Source: Alphaproteobacteria bacterium (GTDB lineage: Bacteria > Pseudomonadota > Alphaproteobacteria > Micavibrionales > Micavibrionaceae). From it: a stretch of DNA of 54,625 bases. The stretch spans positions 1-54,625 of the forward strand of contig JAKLKY010000007.1 in the NCBI GenBank assembly GCA_023150415.1. Reading direction: 5' to 3'. A model generated the notes under the pieces. It had not been told where the DNA came from. It saw only the letters and a program-made list of their open reading frames with translations, and ran no database searches. Shown here piece by piece: positions 18,001 to 26,561 of the stretch; within the stretch, counting starts at the first letter, position 1, and every line of letters starts with the position of its first letter. The position numbers and the translations under genes are program-made.

Positions 18001-18369
18001 TCAATCCTTGGTCAAATCCACCAGTACGTCAAACCCGCCATACGTCATGCGATTGCAGTCGAAGGGCATCAGGGCCGGGTCCATATCAGCCAGGCGCTTA
18101 TCCTTCATGACTTTGGCGTTCACGCGATCGCGGTGCTTGCGCGAGCGGTAGACAATAAAAGCGAAAATGACCGTCTCGCCTTTCTTCGCATCGGCAATTT
18201 TGGGAAAGGGGATGCCCATTTTGACTTTCAGATCCTCGCCCGCACATTCCATGTACTGTAGAGCACCGTATTCCATCCAGATCTTTCCGGCCATTTTGGC
18301 GATCTTATGGTAGTCCTTGATCCGTTTGGCTGGAATCGGGATTACAAATCCATCAACATAGCGGGGCAT
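18001..18369 (-). CDS. DUF1428 family protein
   Basis: 122-residue cytoplasmic protein matching the DUF1428 family from start to end: RYVDGFVIPIPAKRIKDYHK, a MECAGEDL motif, GETVIFAFIVYRSRKHRDRVN, MPFDCNRMTYGGFDVLVD. The fold is a dimeric alpha/beta barrel (ferredoxin-like) and no biochemical function is established. AGGAGAG lies just before the ATG. It sits between the ferredoxin gene (39 bases upstream) and mnmA (49 bases downstream), all on the minus strand. Confidence 0.9.
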   Translation of the reverse strand: MPRYVDGFVIPIPAKRIKDYHKIAKMAGKIWMEYGALQYMECAGEDLKVKMGIPFPKIADAKKGETVIFAFIVYRSRKHRDRVNAKVMKDKRLADMDPALMPFDCNRMTYGGFDVLVDLTKD

Positions 18370-18408
18370 TCTTTTCTCCTCTCCTCATTTTATAACAGCT
18401 GCGTACAT

Positions 18409-18747
18409 TTACCATGCATGTTTGGTTCCAGGTAAGGCCACAACCATCCCGTCCAATTCGTTCGTCACTTTTATTTGGCAGCCCAGGCGCGAAGTGGGGA
18501 CGACATCGAAGGCGAGGTCAAGGATATCTTCTTCCTCCGGTGTTTTTTCGTTATCGGCGGCCGCGACACGCTGAGCCCAATCGGGATGGATCACGACGTG
18601 GCAGCTGGCGCAGGCCATCACGCCGCCGCAAACGCCTTCGATGCCGGGAATGTTGTGCTGCTGCGCGATCTGCAGGATTGACCAGTTCTCGGGCGCGTCG
18701 ACCGTTTGCGCGGTGCCGTTTTGGTGGATGAAGGTGATGGTGGGCAT
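18409..18747 (-). CDS. 2Fe-2S ferredoxin
   Basis: 112 residues from ATG 18747, with AGGTGA 6 bases upstream; a GTG at 18756, which would overlap the desulfurase stop by 4 bases, is the alternative. It is an adrenodoxin/Fdx-type ferredoxin: cluster ligands are in CGGVMACASC (pattern Cx5Cx2C, near residues 41-50) and C in SRLGCQI near 88. Such ferredoxins supply electrons for Fe-S cluster assembly or to P450 and other partners. It directly follows the cysteine desulfurase, which favours a role in cluster assembly, although iscU, iscA, hscA and hscB are absent from the window. Confidence 0.92.
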   Translation of the reverse strand: MPTITFIHQNGTAQTVDAPENWSILQIAQQHNIPGIEGVCGGVMACASCHVVIHPDWAQRVAAADNEKTPEEEDILDLAFDVVPTSRLGCQIKVTNELDGMVVALPGTKHAW

Positions 18748-18752
18748 GATGA

Positions 18753-19844
18753 TCACCTGGAGATTTTTTCCAGCACAGCCAGAAAATGGTCAATATCGCT
18801 CTCATGCGTGTTCCAGCCTGTTGAAATTCGCACAGTTCCAGCCTGTGCCGTATCAATTTTCATAGCTTGAAGAACGTGACTGGGTTTGACGCTGCCGCTG
18901 GAACAGGCCGCACCGTTGCTGAGCGCGATGCCGGAGAGATCAAAATTCATCAGAAGACTTTCCGATGTCTTGGCGGGAATGCCAATCAATGTTGTATTTG
19001 ATACGCGCGGCGCACCCTGCCCATAAATCACAGAAGCTGGGATAATTTGCTGCAGTCCCGTCTCGAGTTTGTGCTGCAGCATTTTCAGACGTTCTTGCTC
19101 GCCTTCCAGTTTTTGCAAGGCCAATTCCGCCGCTGCGCCGAGCCCGACGATGCCCGCGACATTTTCTGTACCGGCGCGCGCCTTTTTCTCCTGCCCGCCG
19201 CCGTGCAGCAAAATAGGCGTGATCCCGCATAATCCGAGAACCAGAGCACCTGCGCCCTGTGGTCCGCCGATTTTGTGTGACGAGAGCGTCAGAAAATCCA
19301 CACCAAGTTCCACAATATCAATCGGGATGCGTCCGGCGGCTTGCACGGCATCGCAATGCATCAGTGCGCCATGGCTGTGTGCCATCGCGGCGATTTTCGC
19401 AATCGGCTGAATCACGCCTGTTTCATTGTTCACCAGCATCACCGACACCAGCGCGGGTTTGTGCGCCTTGAGCAAATCTTCATACGCATGAAGATCGACA
19501 ACGCCGTTCGTATCAACCGGAATACGCAGCGCATTCGGAATAACCTCGCGTATTGAATCGTGTTCTATCGCAGAGATCAAAATCGTCTCGCCCGAAAAAT
19601 GATTCAATACCGTGTTGTTGCCCTCGGTCGCGCCGGAATTGAAAATCACTTGTGCTGCTGGCGCTTTTATAAGCGCTGCAACCTGCGTGCGCGCTTGCTC
19701 AATGAGTTTGCGCCCTTCGCGGCCATAGCTGTGGACGGCAGACGCATTTAAAGGCTCGCCCATGATGGTTTTCAGAATCAAAAAAATTTCTGGCCGCAAA
19801 GGGGCGGTGGCGTTATAATCAAGATAAATGCGTTGTTGTTTCAT
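18753..19844 (-). CDS. Cysteine desulfurase (NifS/IscS family)
   Basis: PLP enzyme that removes sulfur from cysteine and passes it on as persulfide. 363 residues: YLDYNATAPL at 7-16, NSGATEGNN near 69, the PLP-lysine region LSSHKIGGPQGAGAL near 190, and the catalytic Cys in GAACSSGSVKPSH near 314. The short SSGS loop with the Cys shows a group I (IscS/NifS) enzyme. It is a little shorter than E. coli IscS (404). It leads an apparent operon with ferredoxin, DUF1428 and mnmA, a plausible sulfur relay to tRNA. It is divergent from the alpha/beta hydrolase gene across 138 bases. Confidence 0.93.
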   Translation of the reverse strand: MKQQRIYLDYNATAPLRPEIFLILKTIMGEPLNASAVHSYGREGRKLIEQARTQVAALIKAPAAQVIFNSGATEGNNTVLNHFSGETILISAIEHDSIREVIPNALRIPVDTNGVVDLHAYEDLLKAHKPALVSVMLVNNETGVIQPIAKIAAMAHSHGALMHCDAVQAAGRIPIDIVELGVDFLTLSSHKIGGPQGAGALVLGLCGITPILLHGGGQEKKARAGTENVAGIVGLGAAAELALQKLEGEQERLKMLQHKLETGLQQIIPASVIYGQGAPRVSNTTLIGIPAKTSESLLMNFDLSGIALSNGAACSSGSVKPSHVLQAMKIDTAQAGTVRISTGWNTHESDIDHFLAVLEKISR

Positions 19845-19982
19845 AAATTATCCACAGTCAGATCAACCACTTGCCCGAAAATTATAGACATTTGTGATTC
19901 GCTTGCCTATATAAAGCAAGAAAAATATAGCGGAAAACGCAAAAGCCTTGTTCCAACCGCACCCAGTGTGAAAGGGGTATCG

Positions 19983-20666
19983 ATGCCTGAAATTATATTC
20001 AATGGCCCAGAGGGCCGTCTTGAAGGCCGTTATACACATTCCAAAATAAAAAATGCGCCGCTTGCCTTAGTGCTTCATCCCAGTCCCGAATTTGGCGGCA
20101 CGATGAATAATAAAATCACTTATATGATGTTTCAGACTTTCGTCGCACGCGGATTTTCTACACTGCGGTTCAACTTTCGCGGTGTAGGCCGATCACAAGG
20201 CATTTTCGACCGCGGCGAGGGCGAACTGAGCGATGCCGCTGCTGCACTGGACTGGATGCAGGAATTTAATACCAACGCGCCTTATGTCTGGATTGCTGGT
20301 TTTTCGTTTGGCGCCTGGATTGGAATGCAGTTGCTCATGCGCCGACCGGAAATTCGTGGCTTTATTTCTGTTGCGCCGCCAGCCAACACAGTTGATTTTA
20401 CCTTCCTCGCGCCATGCCCTACATCGGGCCTGATTATCCAGGGGACGAAAGATGATGTTGTGCCTGAACAGTCCGTGGCCGATTTCGTTGGCCGCCTGCG
20501 TGCGCAAAAGGGGATCAAGATCGACTATCGCACCATCGCCGACGCGAACCATTTCTTTCACGGCTATACCGATGAATTGATAGGCCATGTGAATGACCAT
20601 CTGGAGCAGGCCGGTGCCGGTATTGCCATGCCAAAAGCGGACCGTCTAAAAGTCGCGGCGGAATAA
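19983..20666 (+). CDS. Alpha/beta hydrolase (dienelactone-hydrolase-like)
   Basis: 227 residues from ATG 19983, with AAAGGGG 7 bases upstream; the frame is open upstream to 19833 but that part overlaps the desulfurase start region and has no homologous look. The nucleophile elbow is GFSFGAW (Ser near residue 108), the acid is in GTKDDVVP near 158, and the His in DANHFFHG near 184, a full catalytic triad. LHPSPEFGGTMNNK and FNFRGVGRSQG are typical of a conserved bacterial subgroup found next to cysteine desulfurase genes in many alphaproteobacteria. The substrate is unknown. Confidence 0.9.
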   Translation: MPEIIFNGPEGRLEGRYTHSKIKNAPLALVLHPSPEFGGTMNNKITYMMFQTFVARGFSTLRFNFRGVGRSQGIFDRGEGELSDAAAALDWMQEFNTNAPYVWIAGFSFGAWIGMQLLMRRPEIRGFISVAPPANTVDFTFLAPCPTSGLIIQGTKDDVVPEQSVADFVGRLRAQKGIKIDYRTIADANHFFHGYTDELIGHVNDHLEQAGAGIAMPKADRLKVAAE

Positions 20667-20683
20667 ATAAAACATTCTTCTTG

Positions 20684-21313
20684 TTAAGGGATTTTTGCGC
20701 GGTTCCAATGGGCGTAGAACTGCTTGCGGTAGCTTTCCGCAATGTCTTCGTTTTCAATGACAATTATTTTCTCAGGCGGGCCCCATAGAATAATCGCGTA
20801 TTTGGAGCCGTAGACAAAATGCGGCACTTGGGAGAAAAGTTCTTTGCTTATCCAACGATAACTCTCTCGCGGTTCGATAAAATGCGTATCGCCTTCTTGC
20901 ACCAAGATCTTTGAAAAAATATTGTGACGATGGAATTTTTCAATCGCTTTGAGAAAACGCTCGTTACCATGCTCAATGAATTTTGCCTCACTCACACCCA
21001 TTATCAAGTTCTCGCCGCCGGTTTCGGATAGCGTCTCGAAAATATCCTGCATCAGGCGCAGCAGGGCCGTATCCCCCTCGAAAGTCTGGACATTGAGGAC
21101 CTGTTTGCGGTAGCGAACCCCGCCGTCGATGAACTCAATTCCCGCGCGTTCCAGCGCCTTTTGAATGCGGGTGAGCGTATTTAAGCGCGGTTTGACCTGC
21201 CGCCGCTCCAGATTGTTTAGGGCCGGGCGCGATATAATGGCCGCATCGGCCAAATCGTCCTGCGACCATTCCAGCAATCCGCGCGCAGCTTTGATTTGCT
21301 CGACTGTAATCAT
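20684..21313 (-). CDS. XRE-family regulator with large C-terminal domain
   Basis: 209 residues. Residues 1-60 are a helix-turn-helix of the XRE type: TVEQIKAARGLLEWSQDDLADAA, ISRPALNNLERRQVKPRLNTL, IQKALERAGIEFIDGGV. The remaining 140 residues (GENLIMGVSEAKFIEHGN, HNIFSKILVQEGD, FVYGSKYAIILWGPPEKIIVIENEDIAESYRKQF) look like a sensor domain similar to phospholipase-D-like effector regions found in some transcription regulators; that is an impression. It is divergent from the orphan at 21440 across a very AT-rich 126-base region likely to hold its operator. Confidence 0.82.
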   Translation of the reverse strand: MITVEQIKAARGLLEWSQDDLADAAIISRPALNNLERRQVKPRLNTLTRIQKALERAGIEFIDGGVRYRKQVLNVQTFEGDTALLRLMQDIFETLSETGGENLIMGVSEAKFIEHGNERFLKAIEKFHRHNIFSKILVQEGDTHFIEPRESYRWISKELFSQVPHFVYGSKYAIILWGPPEKIIVIENEDIAESYRKQFYAHWNRAKIP

Positions 21314-21385
21314 ATGCTTTTTGTCGTGTTTTGCCTATAAAGTATATAAAATATATATATATAAATATAATTTGTCAATTATTTG

Positions 21386-21414
21386 TTGACTGAAACTCTA
21401 TAAAATTCTATAAA
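21386..21414 (+). promoter_or_regulatory. Promoter of the 161-aa orphan gene
   Basis: TTGACT at 21386-21391 and TATAAA at 21409-21414 are separated by 17 bases, giving a start near 21421 and a leader of about 20 bases. GGAGA (21429-21433) lies 6 bases before the ATG at 21440. CTATAAA occurs twice in and before the -10 region and related TATAAA words fill 21340-21375, which could be regulator-binding sites. Confidence 0.6.
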
Positions 21415-21439
21415 TATATTCATAATATGGAGATTGAGA

Positions 21440-21922
21440 ATGTTATACAGAGCCGCTAGAAAAACTTTGAGAGATGGATTTAGAAAACAAGCAGAATTTG
21501 AGAGAGCTTACGCATTCCTGCGTCGTACCTTTCCGAATTTTGGGATATCGTGGCAGTATAAAAAATCGCCGGACGGTGATTTTGAGGCCTATATTCCAGG
21601 CCTTGTAATCCAGAATACTGAAAAAAATCGTGGAAACGCTATCTTTGGAATGGGTCGTACCGGACCAGAGAGTGTCATGAACTTATTCGGAAAAATGACA
21701 TCTTTAGAATCTAATGCGTACTTGGTATATAAACGTAAAGAATATCCCGTGCCTTCTGATGATGGTGAAGGAGACGGATATTGGAAAAGCTATGACGGTG
21801 ATACAGCGACCGAAGAATTTATAATCGATTCCGCGACGTTGACAGTAAAACCATGGAATAAAGGATATTCTTGCTTTCATTGGCAAGTACAAGAACCTAA
21901 GCCGCCTGTGCCAGCCCCTTAA
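21440..21922 (+). CDS. Hypothetical protein, 160 aa, AT-rich
   Basis: I do not recognise this protein. I start it at ATG 21440, which has a well-placed GGAGA; a TTG at 21434 is the alternative. It is soluble, with a basic N-terminus (LYRAARKTLRDGFRKQAEFE), a central FEAYIPGLVIQNTEKNRGNAIFGMG segment and an acidic DDGEGDGYWKSYDGD stretch. Codon use is AT-richer than in the bcp and YhdP genes that follow, so it may be acquired. It is divergent from an XRE regulator, and its last 26 bases overlap bcp on the other strand. Confidence 0.7.
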   Translation: MLYRAARKTLRDGFRKQAEFERAYAFLRRTFPNFGISWQYKKSPDGDFEAYIPGLVIQNTEKNRGNAIFGMGRTGPESVMNLFGKMTSLESNAYLVYKRKEYPVPSDDGEGDGYWKSYDGDTATEEFIIDSATLTVKPWNKGYSCFHWQVQEPKPPVPAP

Positions 21923-22376
21923 TCGCTTCGGCCACTTCCCCCACATGGCCCGGAACTTTCACGTTGCGCCAGATTTGCGCGATTTTGCCCTGCTGATCAA
22001 TCAGGAACGTGCTGCGCGCGATGCCCATGTATTTTTTTCCGCACATGGATTTTTCGGTCCAGACGCCGTAACGTTCGCACACATCGCTGTTTTCATCTGA
22101 TGCCAGCGGAAAGTTCAGATCATATTTGGCCTTGAATTTATCATGGCTTTTAACGCTGTCTTTGGAGATGCCGATAACCTGTGCGCCCAGGGTCTCAAGT
22201 GCTTTCATATTATCGCGAAAATCGCAGGATTCTGTCGTGCAGCCGGGTGTGTCGTCCTTGGGGTAAAAATAAATCACAAGTTTTTGGCCCCGAAATTGCG
22301 AAAGGGTAACTTGTCCGCCGCCATCTGTTGGTAAGGTAAAGTCAGGTGCGGCCTGGCCGATGGTTGGTTCTGTCAT
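21897..22376 (-). CDS. bcp: Thioredoxin-dependent peroxiredoxin
   Basis: Reduces peroxides using a reactive cysteine, with electrons from thioredoxin, in the cytoplasm. The 159-residue protein has the BCP/PrxQ motif PGCTTESC near residues 45-52 (peroxidatic and resolving Cys 5 apart), FYPKDDTP just before it, and an FLIDQQGKIAQIW segment near 126. Length is usual. AAAGGAAA precedes the ATG at 22376. Its 3' end overlaps the convergent orphan by 26 bases. It is divergent from the YhdP-like gene. Confidence 0.95.
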   Translation of the reverse strand: MTEPTIGQAAPDFTLPTDGGGQVTLSQFRGQKLVIYFYPKDDTPGCTTESCDFRDNMKALETLGAQVIGISKDSVKSHDKFKAKYDLNFPLASDENSDVCERYGVWTEKSMCGKKYMGIARSTFLIDQQGKIAQIWRNVKVPGHVGEVAEAIKGLAQAA

Positions 22377-22435
22377 GAATATTTCCTTTCATAAAAGGTT
22401 ATCCATGAATTGAGCCCAAAAGGGAAAAAGTCAAG

Positions 22436-25400
22436 ATGCCCTTGAAATTATGTGGAAAATACTGCGGCAAGACGATGCTGATCCTGATCGAGGGCATCGC
22501 GATTGTCGCTGTCATAGGCATTCTGGCTTTAGGAGCATTGATGTGGCGGCTGGCCCAAGGTCCGGCGGATGTGACCTTCGCGCGCGAATACGTCGCCGAA
22601 GCTTTGAATGCGCAATTGGGCGGGCTGCACGTTCATCTTGAGACAATCACGCTCAGCTGGCCGGATTATAAGGGCCCTCTGGTTCTCGATCTCAGTGCGC
22701 CCCGAATAACGGATGCGCAGGGTAAGGATCTGCTGAAGATTTACGGTGTAAAGCTTGGCCTTGCGCGCGCGCCCTTGCTGATCGGTCAGGTTGAGCCGGT
22801 GGCAATCTTTCTGGATAAGCCGGTTTTGACTTTGTCGCGCAATGCGCAGGGCGCGTATAATTTCATTTTCAGCCAAAACGAGGCCGAGACAGAAGACGAA
22901 GAGCAAGATCCTGCAGGGCCCACGGCTCCGGCGCCGATGTTAAATGAATTCAGGCATTGGCTGTTCGATCATAATCTTGTGTCCGGCACGGACAATCCTG
23001 CGATTGGGTTTCTGGCCGCGTTGCGTCGTGTTGAAATGCATGCCGCGCGTCTGAGTTATCGTGATGCCACCGTGCGCCGGCGTCTGAGTCTTTACAGCGT
23101 AGATTTCATCATGACGCGCGACGAAGATAAGGGCTTTTCTTTGGCGATGAAGGGTTCGCGTCTGCGTAACCCCCGTTTCACCGATGCCGTGCCTACGACT
23201 TTTATGTTGGGTGTTGAAATTCCGGCGGGCGAGAAACAGGCGCAGATAAAAATGACTCTCAAAGATTTGGCGCCGCGCGATTACGCACCGTGGCTGCCGT
23301 TGATTAATGATTATGTTGTACCTCGTTTAAAAACTGATCTTCGTTTGCAGGGGATTTATGATGATGAACAGCAAACTCTGAAAATTGCAGAAAGCACAGC
23401 AACACTCGGCGAGACTACGATTGGTTTGAGCGGTGATCTGGCTTATGACGCGCAGCAAAAAACTTACCGTGGAACTGCCGAGGCCGAAATTACCGATCTT
23501 CCACAAAATGCTATTGGCCCTCTCTGGCCGCCGGCTTTGGTTGAAGAAAATGCGCGTAAATGGTTGGTTGAAAATATCAGTAAAGGGCGCTTTCAGAAAA
23601 TTCATGCCCAAACGCATTTTAACGCAGCGGCAGACGCGCAAGGCCAGTGGCAAGTGCAAACGAAAAATACAGCATTAAATTTCGCGTTTAAGGATATGAC
23701 GATTGATTATAACGCGCCGATGACACCCGTGACGAAAGCCAAAGGCAAGGGTGCATTTTTTCTGGATCAGGAAATTCTGCGGGTCGATTTGGAAGAGGGC
23801 AATCTCGGCGGTCTTGATATCACAAATGCGCAGATGGAACTCAGTCATATTATCGAAGCGGGGAAAGGCCAGGCGGATCTCTTCGCAACTCTTGAAGGAC
23901 CGTTAGCGGCAGCGATCGCCTTTGTGCAGAAAAAACCGATTGAGGCTGCGCCTGAGATTAATGTAAGCGCAGTGCAAGGCAAGACAGCGTTTCAGGTTAA
24001 TCTGGATTTTCCCACCCAGGATGATTTGAAAATTGAGGATGTAGCCATTGCGCTCAAAGGCAAGGCGCATGATGTTTTTCTCCCTGATGCGGCGGGGCCT
24101 CTGGATTTGCGCGGTGGACCGTTTGATGTAGCTGTGAAAGACGGGGCCTTTACTGTCAATGGAAATGGCCAGCTTGAGACACAGCCTGCCCGTGTGGACT
24201 ATCTGGAATATCTTGATTCGAAGGGCAAACCTTTCCTGATGCAGGTAAAGGCAGAAGTACGCGTTGACCCTGCCATGCGCGCGCAGCTGGGTATTGCGCT
24301 CGATGATTATCTCCAAGGTCCCGTGGATGCAAAAATTGTCTACACTGAAACCAGCAAAGCAAAGGCGCATGCGACAGCGGATCTGGATTTGGCGCCCGCA
24401 GTGGTTACGCTAAAGCCATTCACCTATGAAAAGCCAGCCGGAGTTGCAGGCCGCGCACAAGGCGAAGCGCAGTTTGAAAAGGGATTTTTGACAGTTGTAA
24501 ACGATTTAAGCATTGTTGCTCCGGCGCTGGCGGCAAGCGGCGCAAATTTGACTTTCTATAACAACGCACAGGAAACCGAATTGGCAAGTGCTCGTTTTTC
24601 CCATTTCGTGGTGGGAGAGACTACAGGTAATTTGAATATCCAGACAGCATCAAACGGAAAGCAAACAATTGCCTTACAGGGATCTTTCCTTGATCTGCGA
24701 CCGTTCATGGCAGCACCCGATCCAGCCGAGAAGGCAGGGCAAGACAAGCGCGTTTCACCCATGGAAATTTCCGTGGCGGTGGAGCGCATGCGCACAGCCG
24801 ATACGCAAATGGTTGAGAACGTGAAAATCTATGCCGATATGGATGATCAGGCCCGTTTCAACCAGCTCGAGATGGATGCCACGGCGGGGCAGGGGCAGAT
24901 TTACCTGCGCTATAAGCCGGATGAAAGCGGCAAGCGCATATTCCGGCTGGAGGCAGATGATGCGGGGGCAACTTTGCGGGCCTTTGACATGTACGACAAG
25001 GTGCAAGGCGGGCGTCTTGTGATCTACGCTGAGCCAAGTCAGGGATACACTGATCGCAATCTGATCGGATTGGCGGAAATTACCGATTTCAGGGTTGTGA
25101 ATGCGCCGACGCTGGCGCGGCTTCTGAGCGCTATGTCCTTGCCAGGGCTTCTGGGACTGCTTGATGATCAGGGATTGGCGTTTTCCAAGATGGAGGCCCG
25201 TTTTGATTGGCTCTACCGACCTGAGGGCAGCGCCGTCATCGTTCAGGAAGGGCGCACATCGGGGAATGAAGTCGGATTGACGTTCGACGGGGTTTATGAC
25301 CGTGCGCAGAATAAAATCGATATCGAGGGTACAATCGTGCCCTTATCCACCGTCAATAAGATCATCGGCAGCATTCCGTTGCTGGGCGATATTATCACAG

Positions 25401-25525
25401 GCGGGACGGGCAGTTTGATTGCGGCCACCTATACAATTGAAGGATCGGCGCAGGAGCCTGATGTCTCCGTCAATCCGCTTTCGGTTCTGACGCCGGGGAT
25501 CCTGCGCCGGATTTTGTTTGAGTAA
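22436..25525 (+). CDS. YhdP/AsmA-like envelope protein (DUF3971)
   Basis: 1029 residues with one N-terminal membrane anchor (MLILIEGIAIVAVIGILALGA, about 14-34), then a very long beta-rich periplasmic region and an AsmA-like C-terminus (FEKGFLTVVNDLSIVAPALAASG; LGDIITGGTGSLIAATYTIEGSAQEPDVSVNPLS). Proteins of this repeating-beta-groove group (YhdP, TamB, AsmA relatives) bridge the periplasm and are implicated in phospholipid movement to the outer membrane. Length fits YhdP-like members, which run to about 1,100-1,270. Its end overlaps the convergent mltG by 56 bases, and it is divergent from bcp. Confidence 0.85.
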   Translation: MPLKLCGKYCGKTMLILIEGIAIVAVIGILALGALMWRLAQGPADVTFAREYVAEALNAQLGGLHVHLETITLSWPDYKGPLVLDLSAPRITDAQGKDLLKIYGVKLGLARAPLLIGQVEPVAIFLDKPVLTLSRNAQGAYNFIFSQNEAETEDEEQDPAGPTAPAPMLNEFRHWLFDHNLVSGTDNPAIGFLAALRRVEMHAARLSYRDATVRRRLSLYSVDFIMTRDEDKGFSLAMKGSRLRNPRFTDAVPTTFMLGVEIPAGEKQAQIKMTLKDLAPRDYAPWLPLINDYVVPRLKTDLRLQGIYDDEQQTLKIAESTATLGETTIGLSGDLAYDAQQKTYRGTAEAEITDLPQNAIGPLWPPALVEENARKWLVENISKGRFQKIHAQTHFNAAADAQGQWQVQTKNTALNFAFKDMTIDYNAPMTPVTKAKGKGAFFLDQEILRVDLEEGNLGGLDITNAQMELSHIIEAGKGQADLFATLEGPLAAAIAFVQKKPIEAAPEINVSAVQGKTAFQVNLDFPTQDDLKIEDVAIALKGKAHDVFLPDAAGPLDLRGGPFDVAVKDGAFTVNGNGQLETQPARVDYLEYLDSKGKPFLMQVKAEVRVDPAMRAQLGIALDDYLQGPVDAKIVYTETSKAKAHATADLDLAPAVVTLKPFTYEKPAGVAGRAQGEAQFEKGFLTVVNDLSIVAPALAASGANLTFYNNAQETELASARFSHFVVGETTGNLNIQTASNGKQTIALQGSFLDLRPFMAAPDPAEKAGQDKRVSPMEISVAVERMRTADTQMVENVKIYADMDDQARFNQLEMDATAGQGQIYLRYKPDESGKRIFRLEADDAGATLRAFDMYDKVQGGRLVIYAEPSQGYTDRNLIGLAEITDFRVVNAPTLARLLSAMSLPGLLGLLDDQGLAFSKMEARFDWLYRPEGSAVIVQEGRTSGNEVGLTFDGVYDRAQNKIDIEGTIVPLSTVNKIIGSIPLLGDIITGGTGSLIAATYTIEGSAQEPDVSVNPLSVLTPGILRRILFE

Positions 25526-26531
25526 GCGTTTTGCGAATTTTTCGCCATTGCGCGACATTCTTATTGTGCTCCTCCAGTGTTTTGGCGAAAACGTGGCCGC
25601 CGCTGCCGTCGGCAACGAAGTACAGCAGATCATGCTGTTCGGGGTTCAGCACGGCCTCGATCGCTGCAGCGCCAGGATTGGCAATCGGGCCGGGCGGCAA
25701 GCCGGCATAGCGATAGGTGTTATAGGGGGAGTCGATCTCCAGATCCTTCAGCAGCAACCGCCGGCCCAGCGGCCCCTGACCCTTATTCTCCGGTTTTCCC
25801 TGCGTCAGGGCGTAAATCACGCTGGGGTCCGTTTGCAGCGGAATGCCTGCCTTCAGGCGGTTGAGGAAGACACCCGCAATCCGCGCGCGTTCACTGGCGA
25901 TGCCTGTCTCTTTCTCAACCAGTGAAGCCAGCGTCATGATATCATTTTTGGATTTCAGAATAAAATCGCTGCGTTGCGTACAGTTATATTTTTGACAGAG
26001 TGTGTCATATTCCTTGGTCATGGCGCCTTTCATGCGCTCAATGATGGCGCTGCGCGCTTCATCTTTCTGGTAATCATAGGTCTGTGGCAGCAAGCTGCCC
26101 TCAGCGGGCAGGGACGCGACATCGCCGCTCAGCGCGGGGACGGATTTGATGATCGCGACAATCTCGAAACTGGTCAGGCCTTCAGGAATCGTAATCTGAC
26201 GGCGGAAAGTGTCACCGCGCACTATCTGATCCATGATCTGTTTCATACTCAGGCCGCTGGCGATTTCGTACTCGCCTGCCTTCAGCTGGTTCTGCTGGCC
26301 CGTAATGGCAAGCGCGGCCGTGAAAATCAGCGGGTGATTGATCAGGCCCTGCGCGTGGAGTTGTTGCGCGATGCTTTGCGCCCCCATCCCGCGTTCGGCT
26401 GTGAAGAAGGCGGGTGCCATGTGCGCCGGTCCGGGTTTGGTGAATTCGTGAAACGCCCAGACACCACCGCCCACGATCAGCAAAAAACCGATCGTCATCG
26501 CATAAACTAGGAAGCCGAGAAAAAAGCGCAT
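25470..26531 (-). CDS. mltG: Endolytic murein transglycosylase
   Basis: Cleaves nascent glycan strands at the inner membrane and so ends chain growth. 353 residues: a membrane helix near residues 4-26, a LysM-like region (MGAQSIAQQLHAQGLI, LKAGEYEIASGLSMKQIMDQI) and the YceG catalytic domain with the catalytic Glu in LASLVEKETG near residue 206, then QTDPSVIYAL and YNTYRYAGLPPGPIANPG, both strongly conserved. It lies 30 bases after fabF on the same strand, and follows the fab genes as in many proteobacteria. Its 3' end overlaps the YhdP-like gene by 56 bases. Confidence 0.94.
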   Translation of the reverse strand: MRFFLGFLVYAMTIGFLLIVGGGVWAFHEFTKPGPAHMAPAFFTAERGMGAQSIAQQLHAQGLINHPLIFTAALAITGQQNQLKAGEYEIASGLSMKQIMDQIVRGDTFRRQITIPEGLTSFEIVAIIKSVPALSGDVASLPAEGSLLPQTYDYQKDEARSAIIERMKGAMTKEYDTLCQKYNCTQRSDFILKSKNDIMTLASLVEKETGIASERARIAGVFLNRLKAGIPLQTDPSVIYALTQGKPENKGQGPLGRRLLLKDLEIDSPYNTYRYAGLPPGPIANPGAAAIEAVLNPEQHDLLYFVADGSGGHVFAKTLEEHNKNVAQWRKIRKTLTQTKSGAGSPASEPKAD

Positions 26532-26561
26532 TGCCTCTTTTATATCACATGAGGAGGCATA

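Noticed and set aside
21340-21375. TA-rich run as a microsatellite or origin
   Set aside because: It is the promoter/operator region of a divergent pair; no DnaA-box cluster or iterons were seen.
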